NCBI RefSeq assembly: GCF_000305775.1
Contig: NC_018866.1
Span: forward strand, 868,001 to 932,000
Direction of reading: 5' to 3'
DNA from: Dehalobacter sp. DCA
GTDB lineage: Bacteria > Bacillota > Desulfitobacteriia > Desulfitobacteriales > Syntrophobotulaceae
Length of the DNA stretch: 64,000 bases
The translations under genes were made by a program, and so were the position numbers. The notes under the pieces are model-generated. The model saw only the letters and a program-made list of their open reading frames with translations. It did not search any database and had not been told where the DNA came from. Shown here one piece after another: positions 18,809-30,021 of the stretch. Each line of letters opens with the position of its first letter. Position 1 is the stretch's first letter.

Positions 18809-19306
18809 TTAGACATCTTTGGCAGCCTTGGGTCCCCGGCAAATCGCTATCTTGCCGGTCCTGACAATTTCGATGATTCCGTAGTCATCAAGCAGTTCGC
18901 AAATCGCATCAATTTTGACATCTTCACCGGTCAGCTCAATGATCATGGTCTCTTTATTGACATCGACAATATGGGCCCGGAAAATTTCGGCGAGGTTTAC
19001 AATTTCCGCCCTGTTTTCCGGCGAAGCCTTCACCTTGATTAAGGCCAGGTCTCTGTGTACCCTGTCCTTTCCTGTAAGATCAATGATTTTGATCACATTA
19101 ATCAGCTTGGAGAGCTGATTGACAACCTGTTCCAATTCATATTCATCATCGGCATCAACCACAATGGTGATTCTGGACATGTCGGCTTCCTCGGTATAGC
19201 CGGCGTTAATGCTTTCAATATTAAAATTCCTCCGACTGATCAACCCGGAAACATGGGTCAAAACACCCGGTTTATTTTCCACCAATACGACTAAGGTATG
19301 TTTCAT
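18809..19306 (-). CDS. ilvN: Acetolactate synthase small (regulatory) subunit
   Basis: This 165-residue regulatory subunit of acetohydroxyacid synthase has an N-terminal ACT domain (TLVVLVENKPGVLTHVSGLISRRNFNIESI) and a C-terminal half (RDLALIKVKA, FRAHIVDVNKETMIIELTG). It binds the large subunit and confers valine feedback inhibition in branched-chain amino acid synthesis. The ATG lies two bases after the ilvB stop with GGGGGG just upstream, so ilvB-ilvN is an operon. Length and motifs are typical. Confidence 0.95.
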   Translation of the reverse strand: MKHTLVVLVENKPGVLTHVSGLISRRNFNIESINAGYTEEADMSRITIVVDADDEYELEQVVNQLSKLINVIKIIDLTGKDRVHRDLALIKVKASPENRAEIVNLAEIFRAHIVDVNKETMIIELTGEDVKIDAICELLDDYGIIEIVRTGKIAICRGPKAAKDV

Positions 19307-19308
19307 TT

Positions 19309-21000
19309 TCAGCCCCCCAATATCATTTGGTTTAGACCGGCCCCGGTCGGAACCATCGGCAAAACATCCTCTTCTTCAGGAATGCGGATATCTACCAGGA
19401 ATGGGCCTTCCGAGAAGATTGCTTTTTTTAGTACAGCTTCAATTTCTTCTTTCTTATCAAGACGGACGGCAGGAACGCCCATCGCTTTGGCGATCTCGAC
19501 GAAATCTGCTTTCGTTCTCATACAGGAATGTGCATAATGGCTGTTGTAAAATTCCCGCTGCCATTGGGCAACCATTCCCAAAGATTGGTTATTCAAGATC
19601 ATGACTTTGACAGGCAAATTTAAGTCGGCAATCGTCATCAGCTCCTGGCAATTCATCATAAAGCCTCCATCGCCGCATATGCAAATGACCTTCTTATTTG
19701 GTTCCCCGACCTGGGCTCCCATGGAAGCCGGAAGGCCGTAACCCATCGTTCCAAGTCCTCCGGAAGTCAGCAGCGACCTTGGGTGTTTAAAACCGTAGAA
19801 CTGGGCGGTCCACATTTGATTTTGTCCTACATCCGTAACAATAACTGCATTTCCTTCTGTGATTTCACAGATCTTTTCAATCACAGGCTGCGGCAGTATT
19901 TCATCCGTATCTTTTTTATACGTGAGCGGCTTTTCCTTTTTCCAGCCAGACAGCTTTTTCAGCCACGGTTTAAACTGATCCTGCCATTCTTGGGCGGGTT
20001 TCTCCTGCAGTTTTTGATAGAACTTCTCGAGTGTCCAACGCAGATCGCCAATCACCCGGATATTTGCCCGGACATTTTTATTGATTTCAGCCGGATCAAT
20101 ATCAAAATGCACGATTTTAGCGTTAGAAGCAAACTGATCCAGCCGTCCTGTGACCCGGTCATCAAAACGCACGCCAATTCCAATCAGCAGGTCGGTCTCG
20201 GTGGTGGACATATTCCCGGCATACGTGCCGTGCATCCCAATCATGCCAAAAAAATGAGGATCATCACTCGAGATGCAGCCCAGCCCCATCAGGCTCGAGA
20301 CAGTTGGCATCCCGGTATAGGCTATTATTTTTTGCATGATTTCAGAAGTGTCCGACAGATTCAGACCGCCCCCGACAAAAAATAAAGGCTTTTTGGCGAG
20401 TTTAAGCTCGTCAAATACGGCATTCATCGTCTGGCTGTCTCCCTCGCAGATCGGGGTATAGCCTCTTAGATTAACCTCTGCGGGATACTCAAAATCTATT
20501 TCTTCCGCAAAGATATTTTTCGGAATATCAATTAAAACAGGACCCGGACGGCCCGTACGTGCAATATAAAAAGCTTCTTTCACGGTCTTCGGCAAATCCC
20601 TGACATCCCTAACCAGATAATTATGTTTGGTAATCGGGGTTGTAATCCCGCGGATATCCGCTTCTTGAAAGGAATCCCGCCCTAAAAAAGGTACGGCAAC
20701 CTGACCGGTAATCAGCACCAGCGGGACAGAATCCATATAAGCTGTCGCAATTCCAGTGATAAGATTCGTGGCCCCGGGGCCGGAAGTCGCCATACACACA
20801 CCGACCTTGCCGGTTGCCCTGGCATAGCCGTCGGCAGCATGGATTGCGCCCTGTTCATGTCTTGGCAGAACATGAGGAAATCCGGACATATACAGCGCAT
20901 CATACAAAGTTAAGACCGATCCGCCGGGATAGCCAAAAACGACTTGTACATCTTCCTTTTTAAGACATTCAATGATTGCTTGTGCTCCGGTCATTTTCAT
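19309..21000 (-). CDS. ilvB: Acetolactate synthase large subunit
   Basis: This 563-residue thiamine diphosphate enzyme condenses pyruvate (or pyruvate and 2-oxobutyrate) in valine, leucine and isoleucine synthesis. It shows the N-terminal GYPGGSVLTLYDAL with the catalytic glutamate region HEQGAIHAADGYARATGKVG, the central FAD domain (RFDDRVTGRLDQFA), and the ThDP motif GDGGFMMNCQELMTIADLNLPVKVMILNN. ATG at 21000 follows GGAGAG; the longer frame to 21057 lacks a site. A TATAAT-like -10 box is present about 40 bases upstream, but no T-box is seen in the 130-base leader. Confidence 0.96.
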   Translation of the reverse strand: MKMTGAQAIIECLKKEDVQVVFGYPGGSVLTLYDALYMSGFPHVLPRHEQGAIHAADGYARATGKVGVCMATSGPGATNLITGIATAYMDSVPLVLITGQVAVPFLGRDSFQEADIRGITTPITKHNYLVRDVRDLPKTVKEAFYIARTGRPGPVLIDIPKNIFAEEIDFEYPAEVNLRGYTPICEGDSQTMNAVFDELKLAKKPLFFVGGGLNLSDTSEIMQKIIAYTGMPTVSSLMGLGCISSDDPHFFGMIGMHGTYAGNMSTTETDLLIGIGVRFDDRVTGRLDQFASNAKIVHFDIDPAEINKNVRANIRVIGDLRWTLEKFYQKLQEKPAQEWQDQFKPWLKKLSGWKKEKPLTYKKDTDEILPQPVIEKICEITEGNAVIVTDVGQNQMWTAQFYGFKHPRSLLTSGGLGTMGYGLPASMGAQVGEPNKKVICICGDGGFMMNCQELMTIADLNLPVKVMILNNQSLGMVAQWQREFYNSHYAHSCMRTKADFVEIAKAMGVPAVRLDKKEEIEAVLKKAIFSEGPFLVDIRIPEEEDVLPMVPTGAGLNQMILGG

Positions 21001-21131
21001 TCTGCTATCTCTCCTCTCTCTTGTATGTATTATAGTACAGAACGCAAATAAATGCACGAACTATATCAGTTCAGTCTATTCATTGTTCTTGTTATTTATT
21101 AACTTAATTGAAAGTCACACACTGTTTCCAA

Positions 21132-21863
21132 TTAAAATTCTACTGTAAGATTGGTTTTCGCCAGATAAATTTTGCCGGCATAATACTGGGAAGCTTCATC
21201 TGCCAACTTTGCTGTTTCACCAATATGTGGGAAATGGGTCAGAAGAAGTGCTTTTGCGTCGATACGTCTGGCCAGGGCCGCAGCTTCGGTAGAGGTCAGA
21301 TGCCCCTGGAATAAGCCGGTTTCATGGGCATACAGGCTTGATTCAGTAATCAACAGATCTGCTCCGCCCTCAAACCGGCTTAAATCAGATGCAGGCCCAA
21401 GATCACCGGTATAGACCAGGACTTTGCCGGCATATTCAAACTTCATTGCCAGGTTGTAGGCATCATGGACGGTTGGAGCAAAGGATATTTTTAAGCCGTC
21501 AAGATCGAGAACCGCATCCGGCTTTATTTCTATACCGCTGCTGTATTCACCGAAGGTCAATTCCTCAAAATGTCCCGGATGATTGCTTGCATAAACAGGA
21601 AGCGGCTGCGTTCTTTTCTTAAACGCAAACGCAAATTTGCTCGCATACAGAAGGCATCCGAGGTCTGCCGTATGGTCATGGTGAAAATGGGAGATAAAAA
21701 CCGCGTCGATCTGCTCGTGGGAAACATGCTTCCATAAATTTGCCAATACCCCGCTGCCGCAATCCAACAGGACCGTATGCCTGCCTGTCTGCAAAAGATA
21801 CCCTGATGTTGCCTCTCCTGCTTCGGGATATGCTCCCCAGCAGCCTAGTACTGTTAGCCTCAT
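21132..21863 (-). CDS. MBL-fold metallo-hydrolase, RNase Z-like subgroup
   Basis: This 243-residue metallo-beta-lactamase-fold protein begins MRLTVLGCWGAYPEAGEATSGYLL and carries SHFHHDHTADLG (HxHxDH), TVHDAYNLAMKFEY, VYTGDLG and LLLTHFPHIGE, the ligand pattern of the RNase Z/phosphodiesterase-like branch. The substrate is unknown. ATG at 21863 is chosen because GGACGAGGAAA lies just upstream; the in-frame extension to 22004 runs through a structured repeat and is not considered coding. Repeat copy 3 ends 44 bases before this start in the same orientation, so it would be in the 5' leader of this gene. Confidence 0.85.
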   Translation of the reverse strand: MRLTVLGCWGAYPEAGEATSGYLLQTGRHTVLLDCGSGVLANLWKHVSHEQIDAVFISHFHHDHTADLGCLLYASKFAFAFKKRTQPLPVYASNHPGHFEELTFGEYSSGIEIKPDAVLDLDGLKISFAPTVHDAYNLAMKFEYAGKVLVYTGDLGPASDLSRFEGGADLLITESSLYAHETGLFQGHLTSTEAAALARRIDAKALLLTHFPHIGETAKLADEASQYYAGKIYLAKTNLTVEF

Positions 21864-21907
21864 TTTCCTCGTCCTTTCTAAGCGTATGTGGTATCTTACT
21901 TGGGCTG

Positions 21908-22013
21908 GTCTCCATAATGTATAGCCGCTTTCGGCAAGTTGCGCCCTCCGTGGCGCAAAAAGCCGCGCTGCGCACTCCATGCTCCGCTTACGCTGTCTAT
22001 ACATTATGGAGAC
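21908..22013 (-). repeat. Structured intergenic repeat, copy 3 (106 bp)
   Basis: Perfect 17-bp terminal arms GTCTCCATAATGTATAG and CTATACATTATGGAGAC enclose, on the minus strand, the core AGCGGAGCATGGAGTGCG then CAGCGCGGC, an internal hairpin TTGCGCC/GGCGCAA, and GCCGAAAGCGG. Flanking ATTAGTCT and AGACCAGCCC match other copies. It lies 44 bases upstream of the MBL gene start in the same orientation. Confidence 0.85.
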
Positions 22014-22135
22014 TAATTGTTAGTTATCAATGTATGATATATATCAGTAAGTAGCGCTGCCCTTTGCCAGCTGTAGTCCCTTCATATGAGATGTTAAATA
22101 TAAGCAGGCCACGCGATTTTGATTTCTCCATGAAT

Positions 22136-22173
22136 GTCAAAAAGAACCCCGAAAAATCCGGGGTTCTTTGATA
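22136..22173 (-). terminator. Rho-independent terminator of the secDF operon
   Basis: On the minus strand, AAGAACCCCG and CGGGGTTCTT form a 10-bp GC-rich stem with a short loop, followed by a T run. It lies about a dozen bases past the secF stop. Confidence 0.85.
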
Positions 22174-22184
22174 ATAGTACAAAT

Positions 22185-23183
22185 TTAGCTTTCGACCGGA
22201 TTATCTTTCTTATTGTCTCCGCTTGTTCTCTTTTTGATCTCAACGACAAGCTGGCTGGCAATGCAAATGGATGAATAGGCACCGAAGAATACACCGATAA
22301 TCATTGCCAGGGAGAATGATCTGGTCGATTCTCCGCCCAGGAGGAATATCGCAAGCAGTGCGATCAGTACGGTGCAGACAGTCTTTACGGAACGACCCAT
22401 CGTCTGCCAGACAGATTTGTCCACCATATCCTCGAAGCTGTCTTTCTTTTTCATGCGTCTTTCATTCTCTCTGATACGGTCATAGATGACAACGGTATCA
22501 TTAATCGAATAACCAAAAATGGTGAGAATCGCCGCGATAAACGCTGCATCAATTTCCCACTGGAATAACGAGAATAGGCCCAGCGTAATAACAATATCAT
22601 GTAGAAGTGCAATAACACCGGACAATGCATACACAAAGCGGAAACGAAACGATACATAAATCAGGATCAAAACAGACGCAACAGCCAGCGACTTCATCGC
22701 TCCCGATTTCAGTTCATTGCCGATAGCAGGCTGAACAAGCTGTTCTTCTACATTTTTCATATCGAACGAACCAGCCTGTTTCTGAATAGCATCTAGAAGC
22801 TCATCTCTTTTGGCTTGATCTAAGGCATCCGTTCTGACGATGGCCGATGTGTCTCCATCAGCCAGTTGTACCGTTCCAGTAAGCCCGACGGATTCCATCG
22901 CCTGGTTGATCTCTTCCTGTGTTACCTTCTCGTTAAACTGAATATCGAACATCGAACCGCCTTTATAGTCGATGCTCAGATTCAGCCCCTGCGTGAAAAG
23001 CGAAATAATACCAGGAATCAGAAGAATCAAAGATAAGACAAACCAGATATAGCGTTTTTTTACAATATTAAAATACAGTCTATGTTCATGTTTGACATCA
23101 TCATAACTGGCCTCACTGGCGGCAGGGGTAACGACTGGGGCCGTATTTTTGAGTGCTTTTTTATCTTTATATTTGTCAGCCAC
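22185..23183 (-). CDS. secF: Protein translocase subunit SecF
   Basis: This 332-residue inner-membrane subunit of the SecDF complex uses the proton gradient to help pull proteins through SecYEG. It has six helices, an external loop after the first (LSIDYKGGSMFDIQFNE), and the family motifs ALLHDIVITLGLFSLF and IFGYSINDTVVIYDRIRENERRM. The start is GTG at 23183, with AAAGGAGGT upstream, immediately after the secD stop. The N-terminal 35 residues are Lys-rich, and the protein ends in NKKDNPVES. Confidence 0.95.
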   Translation of the reverse strand: MADKYKDKKALKNTAPVVTPAASEASYDDVKHEHRLYFNIVKKRYIWFVLSLILLIPGIISLFTQGLNLSIDYKGGSMFDIQFNEKVTQEEINQAMESVGLTGTVQLADGDTSAIVRTDALDQAKRDELLDAIQKQAGSFDMKNVEEQLVQPAIGNELKSGAMKSLAVASVLILIYVSFRFRFVYALSGVIALLHDIVITLGLFSLFQWEIDAAFIAAILTIFGYSINDTVVIYDRIRENERRMKKKDSFEDMVDKSVWQTMGRSVKTVCTVLIALLAIFLLGGESTRSFSLAMIIGVFFGAYSSICIASQLVVEIKKRTSGDNKKDNPVES

Positions 23184-24425
23184 TTATTTTACCTCCTTTA
23201 TGCCAAACAGCCATTTGCTCATACGCGGGTTAATGCCAACAATCCAGCGCATAACCCAGCGGGTAAACGTGATGGCCGTAAACAGGCTCGCAACAATACC
23301 GACGATCAGCGTAATTGCAAAACCCTGGATCGAAGCAGACCCGAGCAGGAATAAAGCCAGAGCAGCAAAAATGGTTGTAATATTGGAGTCAAACACCGTA
23401 ATAAAAGCCCGGCTGAATCCGGCATCCACAGCAGCCCGCAGCGATTTGCCAAGCTTTAGTTCTTCCTTGATTCTTTCGTAGACAATAATATTCAAATCGA
23501 CGGCCATTCCAATAGATAGGACGAACCCTGCGATGCCTGGCAAAGTAAGAACCGTCCCGATTCCGTATAAGACCCAGAGTACAATCACCGAAAAAACGAC
23601 AAGCGAAAAGTCGGCGACCAGCCCCGGTAAACGATAGAGCACCAGCATGAATAAGAAAATAAAAATAAGCGCAATGACGCACGCATTTAAACTCTTATTC
23701 AAAGAATCCGCACCTAGAAGCGCACCCACCTGGTTTTTTTCAACAATGCTCATGCTGACCGGCAATGCACCGGAACGGAACATAACAGCATACTGAGCTG
23801 CTTCTTCCAGCGATGAATATCCCTGGATCTGACCTTGCCCGTCCACAATCGGCACTGAAACTTCCGGATCTTGGATCTTCCTCTCATCCATATAGATACC
23901 AATCTTTTGACCGAGATATTTCGTTGTGATATCCGCAAACTTTGAGGTACCCTCAGAAGTAAACGATATTTGCACGACATAATCCGTGCGGCCGCTGGAA
24001 GTATCGACCGCTGCCTGGGCATTCTTCAGCAGGGAGCCGTCCATCAAGATATTTCCATCCGGATCCCGGAAAGTCAGCTTAGCGGTTGTCTGCAGAACTT
24101 TAACAGCCTCATCGGGATCATTGACTCCGGCCAGCTCGATAATAATTCTCTTTTTATCATAGTTCGTCTGAATATAGGGTTCGGATACTCCGAGCCCGTT
24201 AACACGTTCTTCAATGACAGCCCTTGCTTTATCCATATCGTCGTTGGTAATCGCTGCGCCATCTTTGCCCGTTTCCGCCTGTAAAACCAGATGAACACCA
24301 CCGCGTAAATCAAGTCCTAACGGAATCCCGGTTTCAGAATTCGTCAGCGGCTGAATCGAAAAGAAAACTACAACAGCAACTAGAATTACGGCTATTGCAA
24401 GTTTTAAAGTATTTCCCCGTTTCAT
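23184..24425 (-). CDS. secD: Protein translocase subunit SecD
   Basis: This 413-residue partner of SecF has an N-terminal helix (LAIAVILVAVVVFFSIQPL), the motif GLDLRGGVHLVLQAE, a long extracytoplasmic domain, and C-terminal helices with ALIFIFLFMLVLYRLPGLVADFSL and GIAGFVLSIGMAVDLNIIVYERIKEEL. ATG at 24425 is chosen for the AGGAGG site seven bases upstream, rather than the longer frame to 24470. It is in an operon with yajC upstream and secF directly downstream. Confidence 0.95.
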   Translation of the reverse strand: MKRGNTLKLAIAVILVAVVVFFSIQPLTNSETGIPLGLDLRGGVHLVLQAETGKDGAAITNDDMDKARAVIEERVNGLGVSEPYIQTNYDKKRIIIELAGVNDPDEAVKVLQTTAKLTFRDPDGNILMDGSLLKNAQAAVDTSSGRTDYVVQISFTSEGTSKFADITTKYLGQKIGIYMDERKIQDPEVSVPIVDGQGQIQGYSSLEEAAQYAVMFRSGALPVSMSIVEKNQVGALLGADSLNKSLNACVIALIFIFLFMLVLYRLPGLVADFSLVVFSVIVLWVLYGIGTVLTLPGIAGFVLSIGMAVDLNIIVYERIKEELKLGKSLRAAVDAGFSRAFITVFDSNITTIFAALALFLLGSASIQGFAITLIVGIVASLFTAITFTRWVMRWIVGINPRMSKWLFGIKEVK

Positions 24426-24618
24426 CCTTTTTCCTCCTAATAGAATAAAGGGACTCGCCCATACAAGCATTATTATATCCCTTTTGCATTTGAGGTGTCA
24501 ATTTCAAAGCAATAAGCAAGTGTTACGGCACTTGCTTATATTTGGATTATATGCAATAGATTTCAAACTTCGCCAATAACAAATTTCCGTAATCAGAACT
24601 GTTGTTTAACGCAGTTTA

Positions 24619-24984
24619 TTATTTAACCTCGGCATCGTTGTCTTCATCGATTACTTCGGTCTCTTCAACCTCTTCTTCAGGTTCAGGCTTATTCTTCTTA
24701 TTACTCTTGACAGGTGTATCTTTGCCGCCTTCAGCACTTTTGATCGCGGACTTCAGTATTTCAATTTCAACGTTATTGGCAATCTTGATGACAACCGTAT
24801 CTTCTTTTATTTTGGTAATGGTGCCCAATATTCCGCCGATCGTTATGACTTTAGCTTTCATCTTAATGGACTCCATCAGTTTCTGCCGCTCTTTTTTCTG
24901 CTTTCTGCTCGGCAAAACAAACATAAAGATAATCATAACTACAAATAGTACAAAATACATCATCGTTGTAGTGCTTTGATCCAT
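24619..24984 (-). CDS. yajC: Preprotein translocase accessory protein YajC
   Basis: This 121-residue protein has one N-terminal transmembrane helix (MMYFVLFVVMIIFMFVLPSRKQKKE) and the YajC domain (VITIGGILGTITKIKEDTVVIKIANNVEIEILKSAI). The last 40 residues are highly acidic (EPEEEVEETEVIDEDNDAE). YajC associates with SecDF. GGGGGATTC lies upstream of the ATG. The tgt-yajC-secDF order is widespread and supports the call. The spacers on both sides (about 185 bases) show no clear signal. Confidence 0.95.
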   Translation of the reverse strand: MDQSTTTMMYFVLFVVMIIFMFVLPSRKQKKERQKLMESIKMKAKVITIGGILGTITKIKEDTVVIKIANNVEIEILKSAIKSAEGGKDTPVKSNKKNKPEPEEEVEETEVIDEDNDAEVK

Positions 24985-25169
24985 AAGTAAAGAATCCCCC
25001 TTAATTGTAAATTACCTAAATATGCATACTTCATTTCATTATATCATCTTTATTCCGCAAATTCAGCATGTATTTAGATTATTTTTCTATTAAATTTTTC
25101 TATTTTAACTTAATTTCTAAGCTAGTTTTCAGAACTTTATTATCTATACATACATTTCATATTATTGTC

Positions 25170-26318
<1,149 letters not shown>

Positions 26319-26383
26319 TTAACCTGGAAACATGGCCTTCCCCATGTGTTAACAGGAACTAGAATACGTGCATTTTTCCCATG

Positions 26384-27424
26384 TTAAACTAAAAACATGG
26401 CGTCCCCAAAACTGAAGAAACGATATTCCCCACGGACTGCGGTCTGATACGCTTCCAAAATCAATTCCCGGCCTGCAAAAGCACTGACCAGCATCAGCAG
26501 TGTCGAGCGCGGAAAATGGAAATTCGTGATTAAGGCATCGACAATTTTGAATTGATATCCGGGGTAGATAAAAATATCCGTCCAGCCTTCGGTCTCGGAC
26601 AGCACATTCCCGGAAGCGTCCTGACAAAGTCCCGCTGCGGATTCCAGCGTCCGGACTACGGTTGTCCCAACCGCAATCACCCTGTGGCCTTCTTTTTTGG
26701 CCAGAGAGATTCTGGCGGCAGTCTCAGAATCTATGCTGAAATACTCCGTGTGCATTTGGTGTTCGGTGATTTCTTCCGTCTTCACCGGCCGAAACGTTCC
26801 CAGCCCGACATGCAGCAGGACTTCAAGAACCTCGACTCCGTTGTCCCTAATCCTCTGCAGCAGCTCTTCCGTAAAATGCAGGCCTGCAGTAGGCGCCGCG
26901 GCCGAACCGTTTTCTTTGGCATAAACAGTCTGATACCGCTCTTTATCGTTTAATTTTGCTGTGATATATGGAGGCAGAGGCATCTCGCCGAGACTGTCCA
27001 GGACTTCCTCAAACAAGCCGGAATACGTAAAATGAATGATCCTGTTTCCGTCGTCAAGAATTCCGATCAGTTCCCCGCGCAAAAGTCCTCCACCGAAAAC
27101 AACGGTTTGACCCTGTTTTAACCTTTTGCCGGGCTTAACCAGGACTTCCCAGCGTTCCCTGTCTATTCTCTTCAGCAGGAGCACCTCAATTTTTGCTCCG
27201 GTACCTTCTTTTTGCCCAATTAATCTGGCCGGAATCACCCTGGTCTTGTTCAGGACAAGTACGTCTCCCGCATTGAAGAGTTGTACAATATCCTGGAATA
27301 AGTAATGAAATATTTCACCTTTGGCTTTATCCACCAGCATCAGCCTTGATGAATCCCGCGGTTCTGCCGGTGTTTGGGCAATCAGCCTTTCCGGCAAGTT
27401 GTAATCAAAATCCTCCAACCTCAT
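26384..27424 (-). CDS. queA: S-adenosylmethionine:tRNA ribosyltransferase-isomerase
   Basis: This 346-residue enzyme transfers and isomerises the ribosyl part of SAM onto preQ1-tRNA to make epoxyqueuosine. It starts [32 protein letters not shown], with [45 protein letters not shown] and [17 protein letters not shown], all signature stretches. Length is typical. It lies between spoIID and tgt on the same strand, six bases after the spoIID stop, so it is probably co-transcribed. Confidence 0.96.
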   Translation of the reverse strand: MRLEDFDYNLPERLIAQTPAEPRDSSRLMLVDKAKGEIFHYLFQDIVQLFNAGDVLVLNKTRVIPARLIGQKEGTGAKIEVLLLKRIDRERWEVLVKPGKRLKQGQTVVFGGGLLRGELIGILDDGNRIIHFTYSGLFEEVLDSLGEMPLPPYITAKLNDKERYQTVYAKENGSAAAPTAGLHFTEELLQRIRDNGVEVLEVLLHVGLGTFRPVKTEEITEHQMHTEYFSIDSETAARISLAKKEGHRVIAVGTTVVRTLESAAGLCQDASGNVLSETEGWTDIFIYPGYQFKIVDALITNFHFPRSTLLMLVSAFAGRELILEAYQTAVRGEYRFFSFGDAMFLV

Positions 27425-27430
27425 TCTCTG

Positions 27431-28789
27431 CTACTCCATTTTCACCAAATCAATATTTTTGTAGTAATAGTTTAGGATATCCTGATAAGAATAACCTTGC
27501 ATTGCCATATCATAGGCACCCCATTGGGACATCCCGACGCCGTGTCCCCAGCCCCTGCCGTTGAAAACAAATACACCGTATACTCCAGGTTTTTCTGCTA
27601 TACCGTCATTGGAGCTCTTGATCCTGGAGAGCAGCGGACCAGTGCCTTCTTCCACAGACATCCCTGCCAAAGAATTCCCAGTCAAAGAAATCTCCGGAGT
27701 CTCCGGGGTGTTTTTCTGAAGTACAGGCATGATATATTCTACCTGAAATAGTCTTCCAAGGAAAGAATCATTTGAAAGAGGTCCTTCAGGATAAAACTTG
27801 CGGACAAAGTCCCCGCCAGATACCAATTTTTCGTTGCCTAACCAGTCTTGAAGCACGACACGGTATACGCGGCCCGATACATATTTCGCCAGCTTCACCT
27901 GTCTTACCGGGGCGAGATCAAAAGCTTCTCCAAGAACATCCGCGGCAATTACAAACCTCCAGTGATCGGTATAGCCTCCAATGCCGTTGGAAAACGGATC
28001 TGGAGTGGACGTATAATGAGCGTCCTGATTCTGCCAGACATTCTGGGGGACCTCCATATAACCACCGTTATGCGAAGAGTAGAAAATTGAAATGGGTCTG
28101 CCGGTATCCTGATCAGTCAGGACCTCTCCCGTCGTTGCTGTCACCGCCTGGCTGGCTTCCCCTTCCACTGATCTGCCGAGGTAAGCCTGATGGATATCGG
28201 GTGAATCCGTGATAACACCACCGTTTATATTTTTCAGCAAATATGTCCTTGCGGCGACTGCCTGCGCTTTCAAGGCTTCAAAACCCTTTGCTGCCCAGGC
28301 ATTGCTCATCTCTATCGGAACGACTCCTTTCAAGTAGTCTTCCTGCTCAAGTGAATTATACAGCTTCCAGCAACCGTTTTCTTTCACAATAGAAAGATTT
28401 CCGCGGTAGCTGATCCAATCCTTTTCGGGTTCTCTGACCCGAAAAACGCCCTGATTCTCGGAAGTAAGCTTAACTTTATTTTTTTCCAGAGTCACGAACC
28501 GGTCACCCACAGCCAGGAAATCTGCCATACTGCTCTGGCCGATCTGGCAGCGGTCCCCGGCTGTTAAACTGACGCTGAAATCATTATAGTCAAGGGTATA
28601 ACTGCCCTGTCTGACTTCGATTTCCAACCAGCCGGTTTCAGGGAACTGCCAGACAAGCTTCACAGTTACCTCCCTTGCAAGCGCTGCATTCGGTGTCAGG
28701 GTAACCAAAAACAGTGCTGCAACCAAACATAGGCAAAAGACTTTAAATAAAAAAGCGCTCTGATTAACACCGCGGCCATGAAAAACCAT
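27431..28789 (-). CDS. SpoIID/LytB-domain protein
   Basis: This 452-residue exported protein has an N-terminal signal helix (FKVFCLCLVAALFLVTLTPNAALA). The SpoIID domain is clear: GCWKLYNSLEQEDYLKGVVPIEMSN with an essential-type glutamate, QAVAARTYLLKN, FYSSHNGGYME, and C-terminal GRGWGHGVGMSQWGAYDMAMQGYSYQDILNYYY. SpoIID is a lytic transglycosylase that cuts peptidoglycan during engulfment of the forespore. Here it lies in the ruvB-queA interval, where a SpoIID-like paralogue is commonly found in clostridia, so it may not be the sporulation spoIID itself. The start is uncertain because GAGG is too close to the ATG at 28789. Confidence 0.88.
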   Translation of the reverse strand: MVFHGRGVNQSAFLFKVFCLCLVAALFLVTLTPNAALAREVTVKLVWQFPETGWLEIEVRQGSYTLDYNDFSVSLTAGDRCQIGQSSMADFLAVGDRFVTLEKNKVKLTSENQGVFRVREPEKDWISYRGNLSIVKENGCWKLYNSLEQEDYLKGVVPIEMSNAWAAKGFEALKAQAVAARTYLLKNINGGVITDSPDIHQAYLGRSVEGEASQAVTATTGEVLTDQDTGRPISIFYSSHNGGYMEVPQNVWQNQDAHYTSTPDPFSNGIGGYTDHWRFVIAADVLGEAFDLAPVRQVKLAKYVSGRVYRVVLQDWLGNEKLVSGGDFVRKFYPEGPLSNDSFLGRLFQVEYIMPVLQKNTPETPEISLTGNSLAGMSVEEGTGPLLSRIKSSNDGIAEKPGVYGVFVFNGRGWGHGVGMSQWGAYDMAMQGYSYQDILNYYYKNIDLVKME

Positions 28790-28870
28790 CCTCGGATCAG
28801 CTCTCCTTCATTATCCGGCTGTTCAACAGATTGCCCAACTATCGTTCAGTATATTCAATTATTTTCCTGT

Positions 28871-28899
28871 AGAAAACTTGGCTTACGCCAAGCCTTTAG
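28871..28899. repeat. Short palindromic repeat, also found at 54666
   Basis: GAAAACTTGGCTTACGCCAAG followed by CCTTTAGC contains the stem CTTGGC/GCCAAG. A closely similar stretch occurs upstream of the hydrogenase operon. The rest of the 150-base spoIID-ruvB spacer holds a hairpin formed by GAATCAGAAAG and CTTTCTGATTC over the ruvB stop codon (28930-28958), possibly a weak terminator. Confidence 0.4.
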
Positions 28900-28940
28900 C
28901 ACTGGTGAAAGCCTTAGTTGCCCTTAAATGAATCAGAAAG

Positions 28941-29972
28941 CTATTTACTTTCTGATTCACAAAACAGTCCCGGCTGTACATTCGCCGGAAGATCCAGTCC
29001 AAAATAGCTGTAGACCTGGTTCGTTACCATTCTGCCTCTTGGTGTCCGCTGCAGAAAACCTCTCTGCAGCAAAAATGGTTCCACAACATCTTCCAGGGTC
29101 TCGGACTCTTCACCTACAGTAGCAGCCAGCGTTTCCAGACCGACCGGTCCTCCGTCAAAATTCCGGATAATGGCCAGCAGAATTTTCTGGTCCAAACTGT
29201 CCAGGCCCATCGGATCAACTTCAAGCTTATCCATTGCTTTAGCTGCCGTCTGAGAATCAACAATCCTGCTTCCCCAGAACTGCGCATAGTCCCTTACCCT
29301 TTTGAGCAACCTGTTGGCGACCCGCGGTGTCCCTCTGGAACGCTTGGCGATCTCCTCCGCTCCGTCCGGCGACAAATCCACTTTCAGGATCCGGGAAGCC
29401 CTGACGACGATCTGCAGCAGTTCCTCCGTCGTATAAAATTCCAGCCGGCTGATGACCCCGAACCTGTCCCTCAAAGGAGACGTCAGCTGCCCGGCTCTGG
29501 TCGTCGCACCAATCAGCGTAAACGGAGATAGGGACAGCCTGATGGAACGAGCGCTCGGTCCTTTACCAATCACGATATCCAGACAGTTATCTTCCATCGC
29601 GGAATACAGGACTTCTTCCGCTGTCCTGCTCAGACGGTGGATCTCATCTATAAACAGCACATCGCGCGGTTCGAGTGAAGTCAAAAGTGCCGCCAAATCT
29701 CCCGGCCTTTCAATCGCCGGTCCGGAAGTCGTCCGGATATTGACTCCCATCTCGGCCGCAATAATATTGGCTAGTGTGGTCTTTCCGAGTCCGGGCGGAC
29801 CATAAAGAAGGACATGATCGAGAGCCTCTCCCCTGTTCTGGGCCGCCTGAATAAAGACGCTTAAGTTTTCTTTGATACTTGCCTGTCCGATATATTCCAT
29901 CAGCCTGCCCGGTCTTAAGGCTTCGAATTCCCGGTCTTCAGGACGCTCCAGGGAAGTGATGACTCTTTCCAA
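28941..29972 (-). CDS. ruvB: Holliday junction branch migration ATPase RuvB
   Basis: This 343-residue AAA+ motor drives branch migration together with RuvA. It has [23 protein letters not shown], Walker A ([12 protein letters not shown]), Walker B ([12 protein letters not shown]), sensor 1 ([19 protein letters not shown]) and the C-terminal winged helix (FLQRTPRGR). TTG at 29972 is chosen because AAAGGAGG lies seven bases upstream and the resulting length is normal. The longer ATG frame reads back through a structured repeat and adds 49 atypical residues, so it is rejected. Repeat copy 5 ends 49 bases before this start. Confidence 0.95.
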   Translation of the reverse strand: MERVITSLERPEDREFEALRPGRLMEYIGQASIKENLSVFIQAAQNRGEALDHVLLYGPPGLGKTTLANIIAAEMGVNIRTTSGPAIERPGDLAALLTSLEPRDVLFIDEIHRLSRTAEEVLYSAMEDNCLDIVIGKGPSARSIRLSLSPFTLIGATTRAGQLTSPLRDRFGVISRLEFYTTEELLQIVVRASRILKVDLSPDGAEEIAKRSRGTPRVANRLLKRVRDYAQFWGSRIVDSQTAAKAMDKLEVDPMGLDSLDQKILLAIIRNFDGGPVGLETLAATVGEESETLEDVVEPFLLQRGFLQRTPRGRMVTNQVYSYFGLDLPANVQPGLFCESESK

Positions 29973-30021
29973 GTTGGTTCCTCCTTTAGTGAATGAAGTT
30001 ACTATCGACTTGCTCGGGCTT

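Noticed and set aside
21864-22004. N-terminal extension of the MBL hydrolase
   Set aside because: The in-frame extension is encoded by the structured repeat and a better ribosome binding site precedes the ATG at 21863.
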